The notes under the pieces: generated by a model
What the model saw: the letters and a program-made list of their open reading frames with translations, nothing else
What the model was told of the DNA's origin: nothing
Database searches by the model: none
Assembly: GCF_003429005.1 (NCBI RefSeq)
Contig: NZ_QVQV01000006.1
Location: 62,001 to 126,000, forward strand
Reading direction: 5' to 3'
Length of the DNA stretch: 64,000 nt
Origin: Paraburkholderia sp. DHOC27
Lineage (GTDB): Bacteria; Pseudomonadota; Gammaproteobacteria; Burkholderiales; Burkholderiaceae
Part shown: positions 1 to 8,814 of the stretch, piece by piece
Layout of the letters: every line of letters starts with the position of its first letter
Position numbering within the stretch: position 1 is the stretch's first letter
Program-made: the position numbers and the translations under genes

Positions 1-167
1 TCGAGGCTCGGCACGATGTTCAGCACTTTGCGCTTGCCGGCGAAATCGGCCAGCGTGACCGGCTTCAGATCCTTGCCGACCAGCGAGAATGCGGGCGCCT
101 TCTGGCCAACGGTCGGGAACGTGCCGCTTACTTCGATCGGGTTACCACCCAGCGTGACTTGACTCAT
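1..167 (-). CDS. tpx: Thiol peroxidase Tpx (N-terminal part, cut by window edge)
   Basis: Translating the minus strand from ATG at 167 gives MSQVTLGGNPIEVSGTFPTV and then the start of a peroxiredoxin fold. About 55 codons are visible and the frame is open to the window edge. The family consists of periplasmic or cytosolic atypical 2-Cys peroxiredoxins that reduce alkyl hydroperoxides using thioredoxin. The sequence stops just before the segment that should carry the peroxidatic cysteine, so catalytic competence cannot be checked. It lies downstream of the DUF3426 gene on the same strand with an 82-bp gap, so it may have its own promoter. Confidence 0.88.
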   Translation of the reverse strand, partial: MSQVTLGGNPIEVSGTFPTVGQKAPAFSLVGKDLKPVTLADFAGKRKVLNIVPSL

Positions 168-249
168 GTTGTGCTCCGAAGATTTGTCAGGGATTGACGG
201 TGAACGCGCCCGATAGACCCCCGGGCGCGCATGAAGATGACGCTTGTGT

Positions 250-1497
250 TCAAGGATAGAAAATCTGTACGCGGAAGTTCGAGGCGATCGCGTCGCCGGT
301 ATCCAGATGCACGATCATGGTTTGCGTCGTGCGTGCGGGCAGGCCCGCCGCGATCGGCGTACCAGGCTTTACGTAGTCCTGCGGGAACAGCACGCGGCGC
401 ACGGCGACGTTGTTCTGACTGTCGAGCAAGGTGAGTTCGATGGCCGGATAGGCGAGCGCCACGTTGTAGCGGTTGCGCAGCGGCATCTTCAGTTCGAGCT
501 TGTGCGGGCCGTCGATCTGCCGCAAATCGGATGGCTCGACCTGCAGGCCGTCAATGTCGTGCGGCGGCGTGACGTCACAGTTGAACTGCTCGCAGGCCTG
601 CGCGTAGAGCGGCTGCGAGCCCGGCCAGTACACCATGATGGTTTCGCGTTGCCACCAGGCAAGCTGCGCCAGCAGCACAACGAACAGGATCAAGGCGACC
701 AGCGAGCCGAAGATTTTCCAGCCAATCCGGCTGGGCGGCGGCGCGCGCGTTTCGCGGACCACGGCGAACGGATCGGTGTCGTCCTCTGGCGGGTGCGCGG
801 CAAACGGGGAGGCCGCAGCGGCGGCGGGTGCCGCCTCCGTCGTGCCGAAATGCGGCTCGGAGTCGGGCGTGGTGCGCAGCGTGGCGGCTGCGGCCTGTGC
901 GTCCTGCAGGTCGGGTTCGTCGTCCACCGCGCGGGTGTTCGGCCGCCAGACCGGCGGCGTCTTGTTGTCCGCGTGGGCGTCGGTGGTGCCGCTGAACACC
1001 GGCTCGTCATGCGTCGCAGCGGCTTCGTTCACCGCTGCGTGCGGCGCGGAAGGCTCGTACGCATGCCGGGGGGTGACAGCGACGCCGGCCGCAACTGGCG
1101 TGAGCGGCAGGTTGTTGGCGTTATGCAGGAGACGGTTGTCGATGGCGGCGTCAGGGGGCGGCGCCCAGGGGTCCCAGGCATCCCTGCCGAAACTCGGCCA
1201 GTATTGCGCCGGGTTATCGCCGGTGCCGGCGTTCTGGCCGCCCTCAGCGTTCGTGCCGCTAGCGGCGCCCGAACTTGCGCTGACGCCGCGGCCCGAGGTC
1301 AACGCGGTGGCGGCTTCGGCGGAGAGCGGCGCTGCCGTGCTGAAGTCGGCGCCATCTTCGATTTCGTACAGGCTGCTCGATGCGTCGAACACTTCGTTGC
1401 AGTGCCCACATCGCACCAGCCCGCGACGCAGCGCGAGGTGCGCCGGTTGGAGCCGGAAGACGGTTTCGCAGAAGGGACAGCGCGTCGCCAGATGCAT
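250..1497 (-). CDS. MJ0042-type zinc-ribbon, DUF3426 membrane protein
   Basis: A 415-aa protein whose first 40 residues form a zinc ribbon with two Cys pairs (C7-x2-C10 and C30-x2-C33). A long Ala/Pro/Asp-rich low-complexity region follows. One hydrophobic segment near residues 262-281 (core LVALILFVVLLAQLAWW) precedes a C-terminal DUF3426 domain of about 120 residues. This order, cytosolic zinc ribbon then linker, single membrane span and periplasmic domain, is typical of a conserved beta-proteobacterial family found next to prmA. Its function is unknown. It lies 69 bp downstream of prmA on the same strand and may be read from the acc-prmA transcript. Confidence 0.85.
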   Translation of the reverse strand: MHLATRCPFCETVFRLQPAHLALRRGLVRCGHCNEVFDASSSLYEIEDGADFSTAAPLSAEAATALTSGRGVSASSGAASGTNAEGGQNAGTGDNPAQYWPSFGRDAWDPWAPPPDAAIDNRLLHNANNLPLTPVAAGVAVTPRHAYEPSAPHAAVNEAAATHDEPVFSGTTDAHADNKTPPVWRPNTRAVDDEPDLQDAQAAAATLRTTPDSEPHFGTTEAAPAAAAASPFAAHPPEDDTDPFAVVRETRAPPPSRIGWKIFGSLVALILFVVLLAQLAWWQRETIMVYWPGSQPLYAQACEQFNCDVTPPHDIDGLQVEPSDLRQIDGPHKLELKMPLRNRYNVALAYPAIELTLLDSQNNVAVRRVLFPQDYVKPGTPIAAGLPARTTQTMIVHLDTGDAIASNFRVQIFYP

Positions 1498-1566
1498 ATT
1501 GAGCCGGATGGCCGGAGGCCCGTTGGTTGGACAATACGCCTTATTCTAATGGCTTTCGCCAGGCGT

Positions 1567-2460
1567 TCAGCGACGTGTTCCAGTCAGGCATACCCAGCCT
1601 TCGTGTTCACGCCAGACTCCAATGTCGATCCACTGCTGATAAACCCGCGCCACTTCGTCGGCCTGCCGCGCGAGGATGCCGGACAGTGCCAGGCGGCCGC
1701 CCGGTTTCACCTTCGACGACAGCATCGACGCCATCAGCTTGAGCGGATTGGACAGGATGTTCGCGACTACGATGTCGAACTCGCCAGCCGGACAGTCGTC
1801 GGGCAAACCGTAGGTCACCTCGGCGCGGTTGCGCTCACTATTGTGACGCGCGGACTCGACCGCCTGCGGGTCGATGTCGATACCGTAGACCGGATTCGCG
1901 CCGCACTTCTTCGCGAGGATCGCGAGGATGCCCGAACCGCAGCCATAGTCGAGCACCGATTGGTTGTGCTGCACCGACTGCTCGAGCCACTCCATACAGA
2001 GACGCGTGGTCGGATGGCTGCCGGTGCCGAATGCGAGACCGGGGTCGAGTTCGAGCACCAGTGCTTCGGGATCAGGCGCATCGTGCCAGGACGGCACCAC
2101 CCAGATGCGCTCGCCAATCGGAATCGGATCGAATTGCGATTGCGTGAGCCGCACCCAATCCTGTTCCTCCACTTCGCGCAGACTAAAGGTGGGGGTAGGG
2201 CGCAGACCCAGTTCGTTCGCGGCGGCGGTGAGCAGCACCGCCGGGTCGTGTTCCGGCGCCAGCAGCGCGATTACGCGCGAGCGCTGCCAGGCGGTGCGAT
2301 CAGGCGTGAGACCGGGTTCGCCGAAGAGCGGCTGCTCGTCAGGCGTGTCGGCGTCCGCATCCTCAACCGACACGGACAACGCGCCTAACTCGAGCAGCGC
2401 GTCGGAGAGTTCCTCCGCGTGCTCACGCGCCAGCTCGACGATCAATTCCCGGTAGCTCAT
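1567..2460 (-). CDS. prmA: Ribosomal protein L11 methyltransferase
   Basis: A 297-aa class I SAM-dependent methyltransferase. It has the PrmA N-terminal substrate-recognition domain (about residues 1-110), the motif LAFGTGSHPTTRLCMEWL, the SAM-binding loop VLDYGCGSGILAILAKKCG and the catalytic-region motif VANILSNPL. PrmA trimethylates several amino groups of ribosomal protein L11. The length matches the family. The ATG is only 3 bp from the accC stop codon, so the two are almost certainly co-transcribed, a linkage common in beta-proteobacteria. Confidence 0.96.
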   Translation of the reverse strand: MSYRELIVELAREHAEELSDALLELGALSVSVEDADADTPDEQPLFGEPGLTPDRTAWQRSRVIALLAPEHDPAVLLTAAANELGLRPTPTFSLREVEEQDWVRLTQSQFDPIPIGERIWVVPSWHDAPDPEALVLELDPGLAFGTGSHPTTRLCMEWLEQSVQHNQSVLDYGCGSGILAILAKKCGANPVYGIDIDPQAVESARHNSERNRAEVTYGLPDDCPAGEFDIVVANILSNPLKLMASMLSSKVKPGGRLALSGILARQADEVARVYQQWIDIGVWREHEGWVCLTGTRR

Positions 2461-2463
2461 GTC

Positions 2464-3831
2464 TTACGCTTCTTCCGGTGCGGCTTGCTGCTTTGCCGCC
2501 AGCCGGTTTTCGAGGTAGTGAATGCTGGTGCCGCCTTCGACGAACTTGGCGTCGAGCATCAACTCGCGGTGCAGCGGGATGTTGGTCTGAATGCCTTCCA
2601 CCACCATCTCCGACAACGCAATGCGCATCCGCTTGATGGCCTGCTCGCGGGTCGCGCCGTAGGCGATCAGCTTGCCGATCATCGAATCATAGTTCGGCGG
2701 GACGAAATAGCCGTTGTAGACGTGCGAGTCGACGCGGATGCCCGGGCCGCCCGGCATGTGCCACGACGTGAGGCGTCCCGGCGACGGCGTGAACTTGAAC
2801 GGATCTTCCGCGTTGATCCGGCATTCGATGGCATGTCCCTTGAACACGATGTCGCGCTGACGGTATGCAAGCTTCTCGCCAGCCGCGATGCGGATCTGTT
2901 CCTGAACGATGTCGACGCCAGTGATGAGTTCGGTGACCGGATGCTCGACCTGCACGCGCGTGTTCATTTCAATGAAATAGAACTCGCCGTTTTCGTACAG
3001 GAATTCGAACGTGCCCGCGCCGAGATAGCCCATCTTCTTGCAGGCGTCCGCGCAGCGATCGCCGATGCGGTCGATCAGACGGCGTGCGATGCCCGGCGCC
3101 GGCGCTTCTTCGATCACCTTCTGGTGACGGCGCTGCATGGAGCAATCGCGCTCGCCCAGCCAGATCGAATTGCGGAACGAGTCGCTCAGCACCTGGATTT
3201 CGATGTGCCGCGGGTTCTCCAGGAATTTCTCCATGTAGACCTGCGGGTTGCCGAACGCGCGGCCGGCTTCTTCGCGCGTCATATTGACCGCGTTGACCAG
3301 CGCCGCTTCCGTGTGCACCACGCGCATGCCGCGGCCACCGCCGCCGCCGGCGGCCTTGATGATCACCGGATAGCCGACCTGGCGGGCAATTTTCACGATC
3401 TCTTTCGGATCGTCGGGCAACGCACCTTCAGAACCCGGCACGCAGGGCACGCCGGTCTTGATCATGGTCTGCTTGGCCGTGACCTTGTCGCCCATCATGC
3501 GGATCGTTTCCGGACGCGGGCCGATGAAGGTGAAGCCGGATTGTTCGACACGCTCGGCGAAGTCGGCGTTCTCGGAGAGGAAGCCGTAGCCGGGGTGAAT
3601 CGCTTCGGCGTCGGTGACTTCAGCCGCGCTGATCAGCGCCGGCATGTTCAGGTAGCTCAGATTGGAAGGCGCCGGGCCGATACAGACGGCTTCGTCGGCG
3701 AGCTTCACATATTTGGCTTCCTTGTCGGCTTCGGAATAGACGACGACCGTCTTGACGCCGAGCTCACGGCAGGCGCGCTGGATACGAAGCGCGATCTCGC
3801 CGCGGTTGGCAATGAGGATTTTTTCAAACAT
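2464..3831 (-). CDS. accC: Acetyl-CoA carboxylase, biotin carboxylase subunit
   Basis: 455 aa from MFEKILIANRGEIALRI. Upstream in-frame ATG codons would add up to seven residues that the family lacks, so the start at 3831 is preferred. The ATP-grasp enzyme carboxylates biotin on AccB, the first half-reaction of malonyl-CoA synthesis for fatty acids. Visible marks are the glycine-rich loop GGGGGRGMR, RDCSMQRRHQKVIEEAP, and FIEMNTRVQVEHPVTE, which carries metal-binding and catalytic residues. It lies 93 bp downstream of accB and directly before prmA. Confidence 0.97.
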   Translation of the reverse strand: MFEKILIANRGEIALRIQRACRELGVKTVVVYSEADKEAKYVKLADEAVCIGPAPSNLSYLNMPALISAAEVTDAEAIHPGYGFLSENADFAERVEQSGFTFIGPRPETIRMMGDKVTAKQTMIKTGVPCVPGSEGALPDDPKEIVKIARQVGYPVIIKAAGGGGGRGMRVVHTEAALVNAVNMTREEAGRAFGNPQVYMEKFLENPRHIEIQVLSDSFRNSIWLGERDCSMQRRHQKVIEEAPAPGIARRLIDRIGDRCADACKKMGYLGAGTFEFLYENGEFYFIEMNTRVQVEHPVTELITGVDIVQEQIRIAAGEKLAYRQRDIVFKGHAIECRINAEDPFKFTPSPGRLTSWHMPGGPGIRVDSHVYNGYFVPPNYDSMIGKLIAYGATREQAIKRMRIALSEMVVEGIQTNIPLHRELMLDAKFVEGGTSIHYLENRLAAKQQAAPEEA

Positions 3832-3924
3832 AGCGGATTTTCGACTCATCAATGGGCGCTGCGAAGAGCGGTCGTGCGCCTCAGACGGACAGGCGCACGG
3901 ACGGCAAACGCAATGCGTGCCGCG

Positions 3925-4395
3925 TTAGCCGACCACGAACAGCGGTTGGCCGTACTCGACGGCTTGCCCGTTTTCGACGAGGATTTCCTTCACCACGCCG
4001 GACTTGTCCGACTCGATCTCGTTCAGGAGCTTCATCGCTTCGATGATGCAGATGGTCTGGCCTTCCTTGACCGTGTCGCCCACCTGGACGAACGGATCGG
4101 CGCCCGGCGACGGTGCGCGGTAGAAGGTGCCGACCATCGGCGAGGTCACCACGTGACCTTGCGGCGCGACGGCAGCGGGCGTGGCCGGTGCGGCGGCGGG
4201 TGCGTCGAGCGCGCCGGGTGCGGCGGCCGGTGCCTGCTGCGGATACTGCGGCGCGTACGAGGTGGACGGCTGCACGTAAACCGGCGGCGCATTCTTGACG
4301 ATGCGGACCTTGCCTTCGCCTTCCGTCACTTCCAGTTCCGAAATCCCGGACTCAGAGACGAGGTCGATCAGAGTCTTCAGTTTACGTAGATCCAT
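3925..4395 (-). CDS. accB: Biotin carboxyl carrier protein of acetyl-CoA carboxylase
   Basis: 156 aa. The N-terminal region is followed by an Ala/Pro-rich hinge (about residues 38-80) and a C-terminal biotinyl domain with EAMKLLNEI, in which Lys122 is the biotin attachment site. It carries carboxybiotin between AccC and the AccA/AccD carboxyltransferase. The order aroQ-accB-accC on one strand is common in proteobacteria. A 69-bp gap separates it from aroQ. Confidence 0.97.
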   Translation of the reverse strand: MDLRKLKTLIDLVSESGISELEVTEGEGKVRIVKNAPPVYVQPSTSYAPQYPQQAPAAAPGALDAPAAAPATPAAVAPQGHVVTSPMVGTFYRAPSPGADPFVQVGDTVKEGQTICIIEAMKLLNEIESDKSGVVKEILVENGQAVEYGQPLFVVG

Positions 4396-4464
4396 TGGGC
4401 ATCCCCTTTCAATGCGTGAAGTGCCGACGGCTTAGCCTGCCGGCGCAAAACTGGTTTGTTGGAA

Positions 4465-4920
4465 TCAGCCGCGCGACGAGCCGGCGGCGAGCCGGTCGAG
4501 CGCGAATTCGAGCGCATACAGATATCCCTTCCAGCCAAGCCCGCAGATGACGCCTTCTGCCTGGTCGGAGAAATACGAGTGATGCCTAAACGGCTCGCGG
4601 CGATGTACGTTCGACAAATGTATCTCGACGAACGGGATGCCGACCCCCGCCAGTGCGTCCCGAATAGCCACGCTGGTGTGCGTGTACGCGGCGGGATTGA
4701 TCAGAATGAAATTGGTGTTTTCGAGTCTCGCGGACTGAATGCGGTCTACCAGCGCACCTTCATGATTGCTCTGGAACGACGCGAGTTCGACGCCGGCGTC
4801 CGCTGCGCGGTCCGCCAGCGCCTGATCGATCTGCGGCAACGTCACACGACCGTAGACCTCAGGTTCCCGGGTACCGAGAAGGTTGAGGTTTGGGCCGTGC
4901 AGTACCAGCAGTCGCGTCAT
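4465..4920 (-). CDS. aroQ: 3-dehydroquinate dehydratase, type II
   Basis: 151 aa, the usual size of the dodecameric type II enzyme, which performs the third step of the shikimate pathway (anti-elimination of water from 3-dehydroquinate). Diagnostic motifs are LHGPNLNLLGTREPEVYG with the catalytic-loop Arg and Tyr, NPAAYTHTSVAIRDAL with the catalytic His region, and VEIHLSNVHRREPFRHHS. It is the first gene of the aroQ-accB-accC-prmA run; a good promoter candidate lies about 160 bp upstream. Confidence 0.96.
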   Translation of the reverse strand: MTRLLVLHGPNLNLLGTREPEVYGRVTLPQIDQALADRAADAGVELASFQSNHEGALVDRIQSARLENTNFILINPAAYTHTSVAIRDALAGVGIPFVEIHLSNVHRREPFRHHSYFSDQAEGVICGLGWKGYLYALEFALDRLAAGSSRG

Positions 4921-4968
4921 GGTCGCTTCTATTTCCGTGGAATTGGGCGCACTTTAGCGCTGATTAGA

Positions 4969-4985
4969 GAAACTTGTCTAGTTTC
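4969..4985. repeat. Inverted repeat GAAACT-N5-AGTTTC in the aroQ leader
   Basis: A perfect 6-bp inverted repeat with a 5-nt spacer lies about 50 bp upstream of the aroQ start and downstream of the predicted promoter. It could be an operator or a small hairpin in the leader. I know of no assigned regulator for this motif. Confidence 0.3.
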
Positions 4986-5078
4986 ACGCGCGCCAGGTTT
5001 GATCCTGACGGTCCGGCGGGGACCGGCTGACTGCGTATCTTCGGACAATTTTACTCAATTAGCATGCAATCAGGCTGT

Positions 5079-5107
5079 ATTTTGCCGCCAACTGACACGT
5101 ATGACAA
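5079..5107 (-). promoter_or_regulatory. Sigma-70-type promoter for aroQ-accB-accC-prmA
   Basis: On the minus strand, TTGTCA (5107 to 5102) and CAAAAT (5084 to 5079) are separated by exactly 17 bp. This matches the sigma-70 consensus at 5/6 and 4/6 positions. It lies in an AT-rich stretch between the TlpA-like gene and aroQ and would give a leader of about 150 nt before aroQ. Confidence 0.5.
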
Positions 5108-5115
5108 TTTGAGAT

Positions 5116-5676
5116 TTAAAGCGCGTCGAGCGTTCGTTTCAGTTCCGCCGGCTGGATTTGCCCTAATTTTGTCGACCGAACGTTGCCTTTCGCGTCAATT
5201 ACCACGGTATAGGGCAAGCCGCCCGCATTATTGCCGAAGGCCCGCGCGAGGTCCGCGCCGCCGAAGCCCACCACGAAAACGGGATACTCCACACGCACTT
5301 TCTGCAGGAAGGTCTGGACGTTTTTGTCCGAATCGACGCCGAGTCCGACGAACTCGATGCCCTTATGCGCGTACTCACGCTGCAACTGGGAGAGCGCCGG
5401 CATTTCCTCGACGCAGGGGCCGCACCACGACGCCCAGAAGTTGACCACGACCGGGTGGCCCTTGAACAGATTGAGGGACTGCGGCTTGCCGCTGGGGTCG
5501 GTGACCGGGGTGGTCCACAACTGGGCAACGGCATTTTGCGGGGCCGGTTGCGCCGCTTCGGCGACGTCGCCGCCGTCCGCAGTGTTGAACAAGGTGTGGC
5601 TGGCGAACGCACCGATACCCGCTGCGGCGATCGCCACCACCGCGCCTGCCAGAATCCGCTTGGTCTTCATACTCAT
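5116..5676 (-). CDS. TlpA-family thioredoxin-like protein, membrane anchored
   Basis: 186 aa from MSMKTKRILAG (ATG at 5676; an alternative ATG at 5670 gives MKTKR). An uncleaved signal or anchor helix at about residues 8-30 is followed by a periplasmic TlpA/ResA-like domain with the redox motif WASWCGPCVEEMP. Proteins of this type reduce disulfides in the periplasm, often for cytochrome c maturation, but no ccm genes lie nearby and the substrate is unknown. The longer open frame to 5835 overlaps the upstream gene and is not coding-like. The start lies 14 bp after the upstream gene's stop. Confidence 0.85.
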   Translation of the reverse strand: MSMKTKRILAGAVVAIAAAGIGAFASHTLFNTADGGDVAEAAQPAPQNAVAQLWTTPVTDPSGKPQSLNLFKGHPVVVNFWASWCGPCVEEMPALSQLQREYAHKGIEFVGLGVDSDKNVQTFLQKVRVEYPVFVVGFGGADLARAFGNNAGGLPYTVVIDAKGNVRSTKLGQIQPAELKRTLDAL

Positions 5677-5689
5677 CCGATCGAGTCGA

Positions 5690-6367
5690 TCAATTGTTGG
5701 GGGAAGCCGCGCGGTTCTCGGCACGGCCTTCGACGCTGCTGCCGTCGACCAGCGCCTGCACCGCCTGGGCACTCGCGCGGGCGTAGCGGCCGCGCGCGTC
5801 GGCGCGCACCGCGCCGCGCAGATCGTTGGCGTCATATAGCGCCACGTGCACGCCGACCGGTTCGCTGTCGCGGCCCTCGCGCTCGGGGCGCCACATGAAG
5901 CTCAGCGTCTCGACGTAACCACGGCCGGCAAAATGACGCGTCTCGGACACGTCGTACTGGATGTTCGCGTTCAGAAAATAGATGGCGACTTCCTTGGGGT
6001 TGTCGCAGAAGGCCTGCAGGTAGACATCCGAATGTTCACCTGCCGTGCCGTTCAGCACCGCGCCCGTCAGATAGGGGTTGAAGGCCGCGAGCCGCTGCAT
6101 CCAGTCGAGCGCGACGCCGCGCAGGCGGCGCAGCACTGCCGGCTGGCTATCCCCCTGGAAGATGGCCTGATATTCGCGGATTTCTTCCTCGATCTGGTCG
6201 TTATCCGGCAGCCATTCACCGGACACATGGGTCTCCCCGACGAGCTGCCGCGCGGCTTTGCGCTTGGCCGTCGAGTAGTCCAGACCGTCCTCGGCGATCA
6301 TCCGCGCAGCGGCGATGGCGATTTCCTCGCGCACCCGCTGTGGATCGAAATGTGATTTGCGAGTCAT
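5690..6367 (-). CDS. Conserved protein of unknown function, possible degenerate nucleotidyltransferase fold
   Basis: A 225-aa soluble protein that I cannot assign to a characterised family. Residues 8-45 look like a TetR-style N-terminal helix pair (REEIAIAAARMIAEDGLDY). Residues about 100-125 (GAVLNGTAGEHSDVYLQAF) resemble the G-x-G and D-x-D signature of minimal nucleotidyltransferases, but the second Asp is replaced by Tyr. The C-terminal 40 residues are Ala/Arg-rich and probably disordered. It lies 14 bp upstream of the TlpA-like gene on the same strand and is divergent from mpl. The gene is very likely real; its function is open. Confidence 0.75.
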   Translation of the reverse strand: MTRKSHFDPQRVREEIAIAAARMIAEDGLDYSTAKRKAARQLVGETHVSGEWLPDNDQIEEEIREYQAIFQGDSQPAVLRRLRGVALDWMQRLAAFNPYLTGAVLNGTAGEHSDVYLQAFCDNPKEVAIYFLNANIQYDVSETRHFAGRGYVETLSFMWRPEREGRDSEPVGVHVALYDANDLRGAVRADARGRYARASAQAVQALVDGSSVEGRAENRAASPNN

Positions 6368-6639
6368 CTCTCAATCATACTAGAGAATGGAGTCGGCCTT
6401 TTCCGGCTCTCTCAGGTCAGGCGGGCCTGCGGCGGCGGCCGTGTCTCGTTTGCCTGGGCAGGTTTCCGTTGCGCGGCGCCGGGCGCCAGGCTCCTGACAA
6501 GGAACGGGTCCTGGCTCCCGGAGAGCGTGGGGCGATCGGAGGGCGTCGGTTACAATAACGTCCTTTGCGGGCGGACCTTCGCGGCCCTTCCTGCTCACCT
6601 TTCCCACGCAAAAACACGCCCGCGCGGCACGACAGGCTT

Positions 6640-8094
6640 ATGCATATCCACATCCTCGGTATCTGCGGCACGTTCATGGGCGGTCTCGCGGTGCTCGCGC
6701 GCGGCGCGGGACATACCGTGACGGGCTGCGACGCCGGCGTCTACCCGCCCATGAGCACGCAGCTCGAGGCGCAAGGCATCCGTCTGATAGAGGGTTACGG
6801 CGCGGAGCAGATCGATCTGAACCCCGATCTGTTCGTGATCGGCAACGTGGTGTCACGCGGCAACCCGCTGATGGAAGCGATCCTCGATCGTGGGCTGCCC
6901 TATACGTCGGGCCCGCAATGGCTCGGTGAACACGTGCTGAACGGCAAGTGGGTGCTGGCGGTGGCCGGCACGCATGGCAAGACCACGACGAGTTCCATGC
7001 TGACGTGGCTGCTCGAAGACGCGGGCATGAATCCGGGCTTTCTGATCGGCGGCGTGCCGCTGAATTTCGGTGTCTCGGCGCGGCTCACCGATTCGAGCTT
7101 CTTCGTGATCGAAGCCGACGAATACGACACCGCCTTCTTCGACAAGCGCTCCAAGTTCGTTCACTACCGGCCGCGCACGGCGGTGCTGAACAATCTCGAA
7201 TTCGATCACGCCGACATCTTCCCCGATCTCGCCGCTATCGAGACCCAGTTCCACCATCTGGTGCGCACCGTGCCGGGCGTGGGGCGCATTGTCAGCAATG
7301 GCCGCGAGGCGCCGCTGGAGCGCGTGTTGTCGCGCGGCTGCTGGAGCGAAGTGGAGCGCTTCGGCGTGCAGGGCGGCTGGGAAGCGCTGCCCGCGGAAGA
7401 GGGCGTGCCGGTCGACGAGAGGTTCGCCGTGTATCACAACGGCGCGCGGGTGGGCGAGGTCGAGTGGCAAGTGCAGGGCGAACATAACCGTCTGAACGCG
7501 ATTGCCGCGATCGCGGCGGCGCGTAGCGTGGGCGTGCCGCCCGCGCAGGCCGCGCAGTCGCTCGCGAGCTTCCGCAATGTGAAGCGGCGCATGGAAGTGC
7601 GCGGCAGTGTCGACGGCGTGACGGTGTTCGACGATTTCGCGCACCATCCCACCGCCATCGAAACCACGGTTGCGGGTCTGCGCACGCGGGTGGGCCGTGA
7701 TCACACACGTATTCTGGCTGTGCTGGAACCGCGCTCGAACACCATGAAGCTCGGCGTGATGAAAGCGCAACTGCCGGGCAGCCTCGCCGATGCCGATCTC
7801 GTCTTCGGCTACGGCGCACCCACGGGCCGCGATGCACTGGGCTGGAATCTCGGAGAAGCGCTGGCCCCGCTCGGCGACAAGGCGCAAGCGTTCGACAACC
7901 TCGACGCGCTTGTCAAAGCAGTGGTGGCCGCGGCGCAACCTGGCGACCAGGTGCTGGTCATGAGCAATGGCGGTTTTGGCGGCGTGCATCAAAAGCTGCT
8001 GGATGCGCTCTCGGCGCGGCCGGCTCAGGCGCGGCCGGCCAAGGCGCAACAGGCTCAGGCGCAGCCTGACCCGGCGCAACGAGGCGCCGCGTGA
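6640..8094 (+). CDS. mpl: UDP-MurNAc:L-Ala-gamma-D-Glu-meso-DAP ligase (murein tripeptide recycling)
   Basis: 484 aa from MHIHILGICGTFMGGLAVLA, with the Mur-ligase N-terminal dinucleotide fold, the ATP loop AVAGTHGKTTTSSML and the central-domain signature EADEYDTAFFDKRSKFVHY, which distinguishes Mpl from MurC. It reattaches recycled tripeptide to UDP-MurNAc in the cytosol. The ORF can be extended upstream to 6565, but family proteins begin at MHIHILG. The last 30 residues are an Ala/Gln/Pro low-complexity tail encoded by short imperfect repeats. A TACAAT -10-like element lies at 6551-6556. Its stop overlaps the next start by 4 bp. Confidence 0.95.
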   Translation: MHIHILGICGTFMGGLAVLARGAGHTVTGCDAGVYPPMSTQLEAQGIRLIEGYGAEQIDLNPDLFVIGNVVSRGNPLMEAILDRGLPYTSGPQWLGEHVLNGKWVLAVAGTHGKTTTSSMLTWLLEDAGMNPGFLIGGVPLNFGVSARLTDSSFFVIEADEYDTAFFDKRSKFVHYRPRTAVLNNLEFDHADIFPDLAAIETQFHHLVRTVPGVGRIVSNGREAPLERVLSRGCWSEVERFGVQGGWEALPAEEGVPVDERFAVYHNGARVGEVEWQVQGEHNRLNAIAAIAAARSVGVPPAQAAQSLASFRNVKRRMEVRGSVDGVTVFDDFAHHPTAIETTVAGLRTRVGRDHTRILAVLEPRSNTMKLGVMKAQLPGSLADADLVFGYGAPTGRDALGWNLGEALAPLGDKAQAFDNLDALVKAVVAAAQPGDQVLVMSNGGFGGVHQKLLDALSARPAQARPAKAQQAQAQPDPAQRGAA

Positions 8095-8693
8095 TCCTTT
8101 ATCTGCACGGCTTCCGCTCCTCGCCGAACTCCTTCAAAGCTCGCGTGATGGCCGCGCGCCTGGCTGAAGACGGTCGCAGCGCGGAATGGTGTTGTCCGAT
8201 GCTGCCTGTGTCGCCGCGCGAGACGATTACGCTCGCCGAGTCACTGGTCGCGGCGGCGGCGCCCGCGCGGGTCACGGTGGTGGGCAGTTCGCTGGGCGGC
8301 TACTTCGCCACGTATCTGGCCGAGAAGCACGGCTGGCGCGCCGTGTTGCTGAACCCGGCGGTCGTGCCGCAGCGCGACCTGAGCCAATACCTGGGTGAGC
8401 AGCCGTTGTGGCACGGCGGCGGCAGCATCGTCGTCGAGCCGCATCATCTGGATGAACTGCGGGCCTTGAGCGTGGCCGCCATCACCCGTCCCGAACGCTA
8501 TTATTTGATTGCCGCCACCGGCGACGAAGTACTCGATTACCGCGAGATGCTCGCCCACTATCCCGGCGCGCGCACTACCTTGATTGAAGGCAGCGACCAC
8601 GCGATCAGCGAGTTCGAGCAGTACGTCGACGGCGTGCTGGCCTTTTGCGATGCAGCGGATGTAGAACCGCCGGCGCCCCGCGCGACGGCCTGA
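8091..8693 (+). CDS. YqiA/YcfP-family alpha/beta-hydrolase (esterase)
   Basis: 200 aa starting at GTG (8091), overlapping the mpl stop in a GTGA junction, so translation is probably coupled. LYLHGFRSSPNSFKARVM is the usual start of the UPF0227 family. GSSLGG holds the nucleophile Ser, an Asp lies in the GDEVLDY segment, and SDH near the C terminus supplies the His. E. coli YqiA hydrolyses short acyl and palmitoyl-CoA esters in vitro; the physiological substrate here is unknown. Confidence 0.88.
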   Translation: MILYLHGFRSSPNSFKARVMAARLAEDGRSAEWCCPMLPVSPRETITLAESLVAAAAPARVTVVGSSLGGYFATYLAEKHGWRAVLLNPAVVPQRDLSQYLGEQPLWHGGGSIVVEPHHLDELRALSVAAITRPERYYLIAATGDEVLDYREMLAHYPGARTTLIEGSDHAISEFEQYVDGVLAFCDAADVEPPAPRATA

Positions 8694-8814
8694 ATCATGC
8701 CGCCCGCGCCAGCATGCGCGCGGCGGAGCCACTACCACGAACACGTTGCCGTTGCCCCGGCGGAGTTGGTCCACGCGGCGCTGCGGTACATGCAAGTCAG
8801 AACGAGAGTATTGA

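Noticed and set aside
244..2388. Long plus-strand frame (714 codons) opposite prmA and DUF3426
   Set aside because: Arg/Val-rich composition, no family motif; it is the antisense shadow of two real minus-strand genes in GC-rich DNA.
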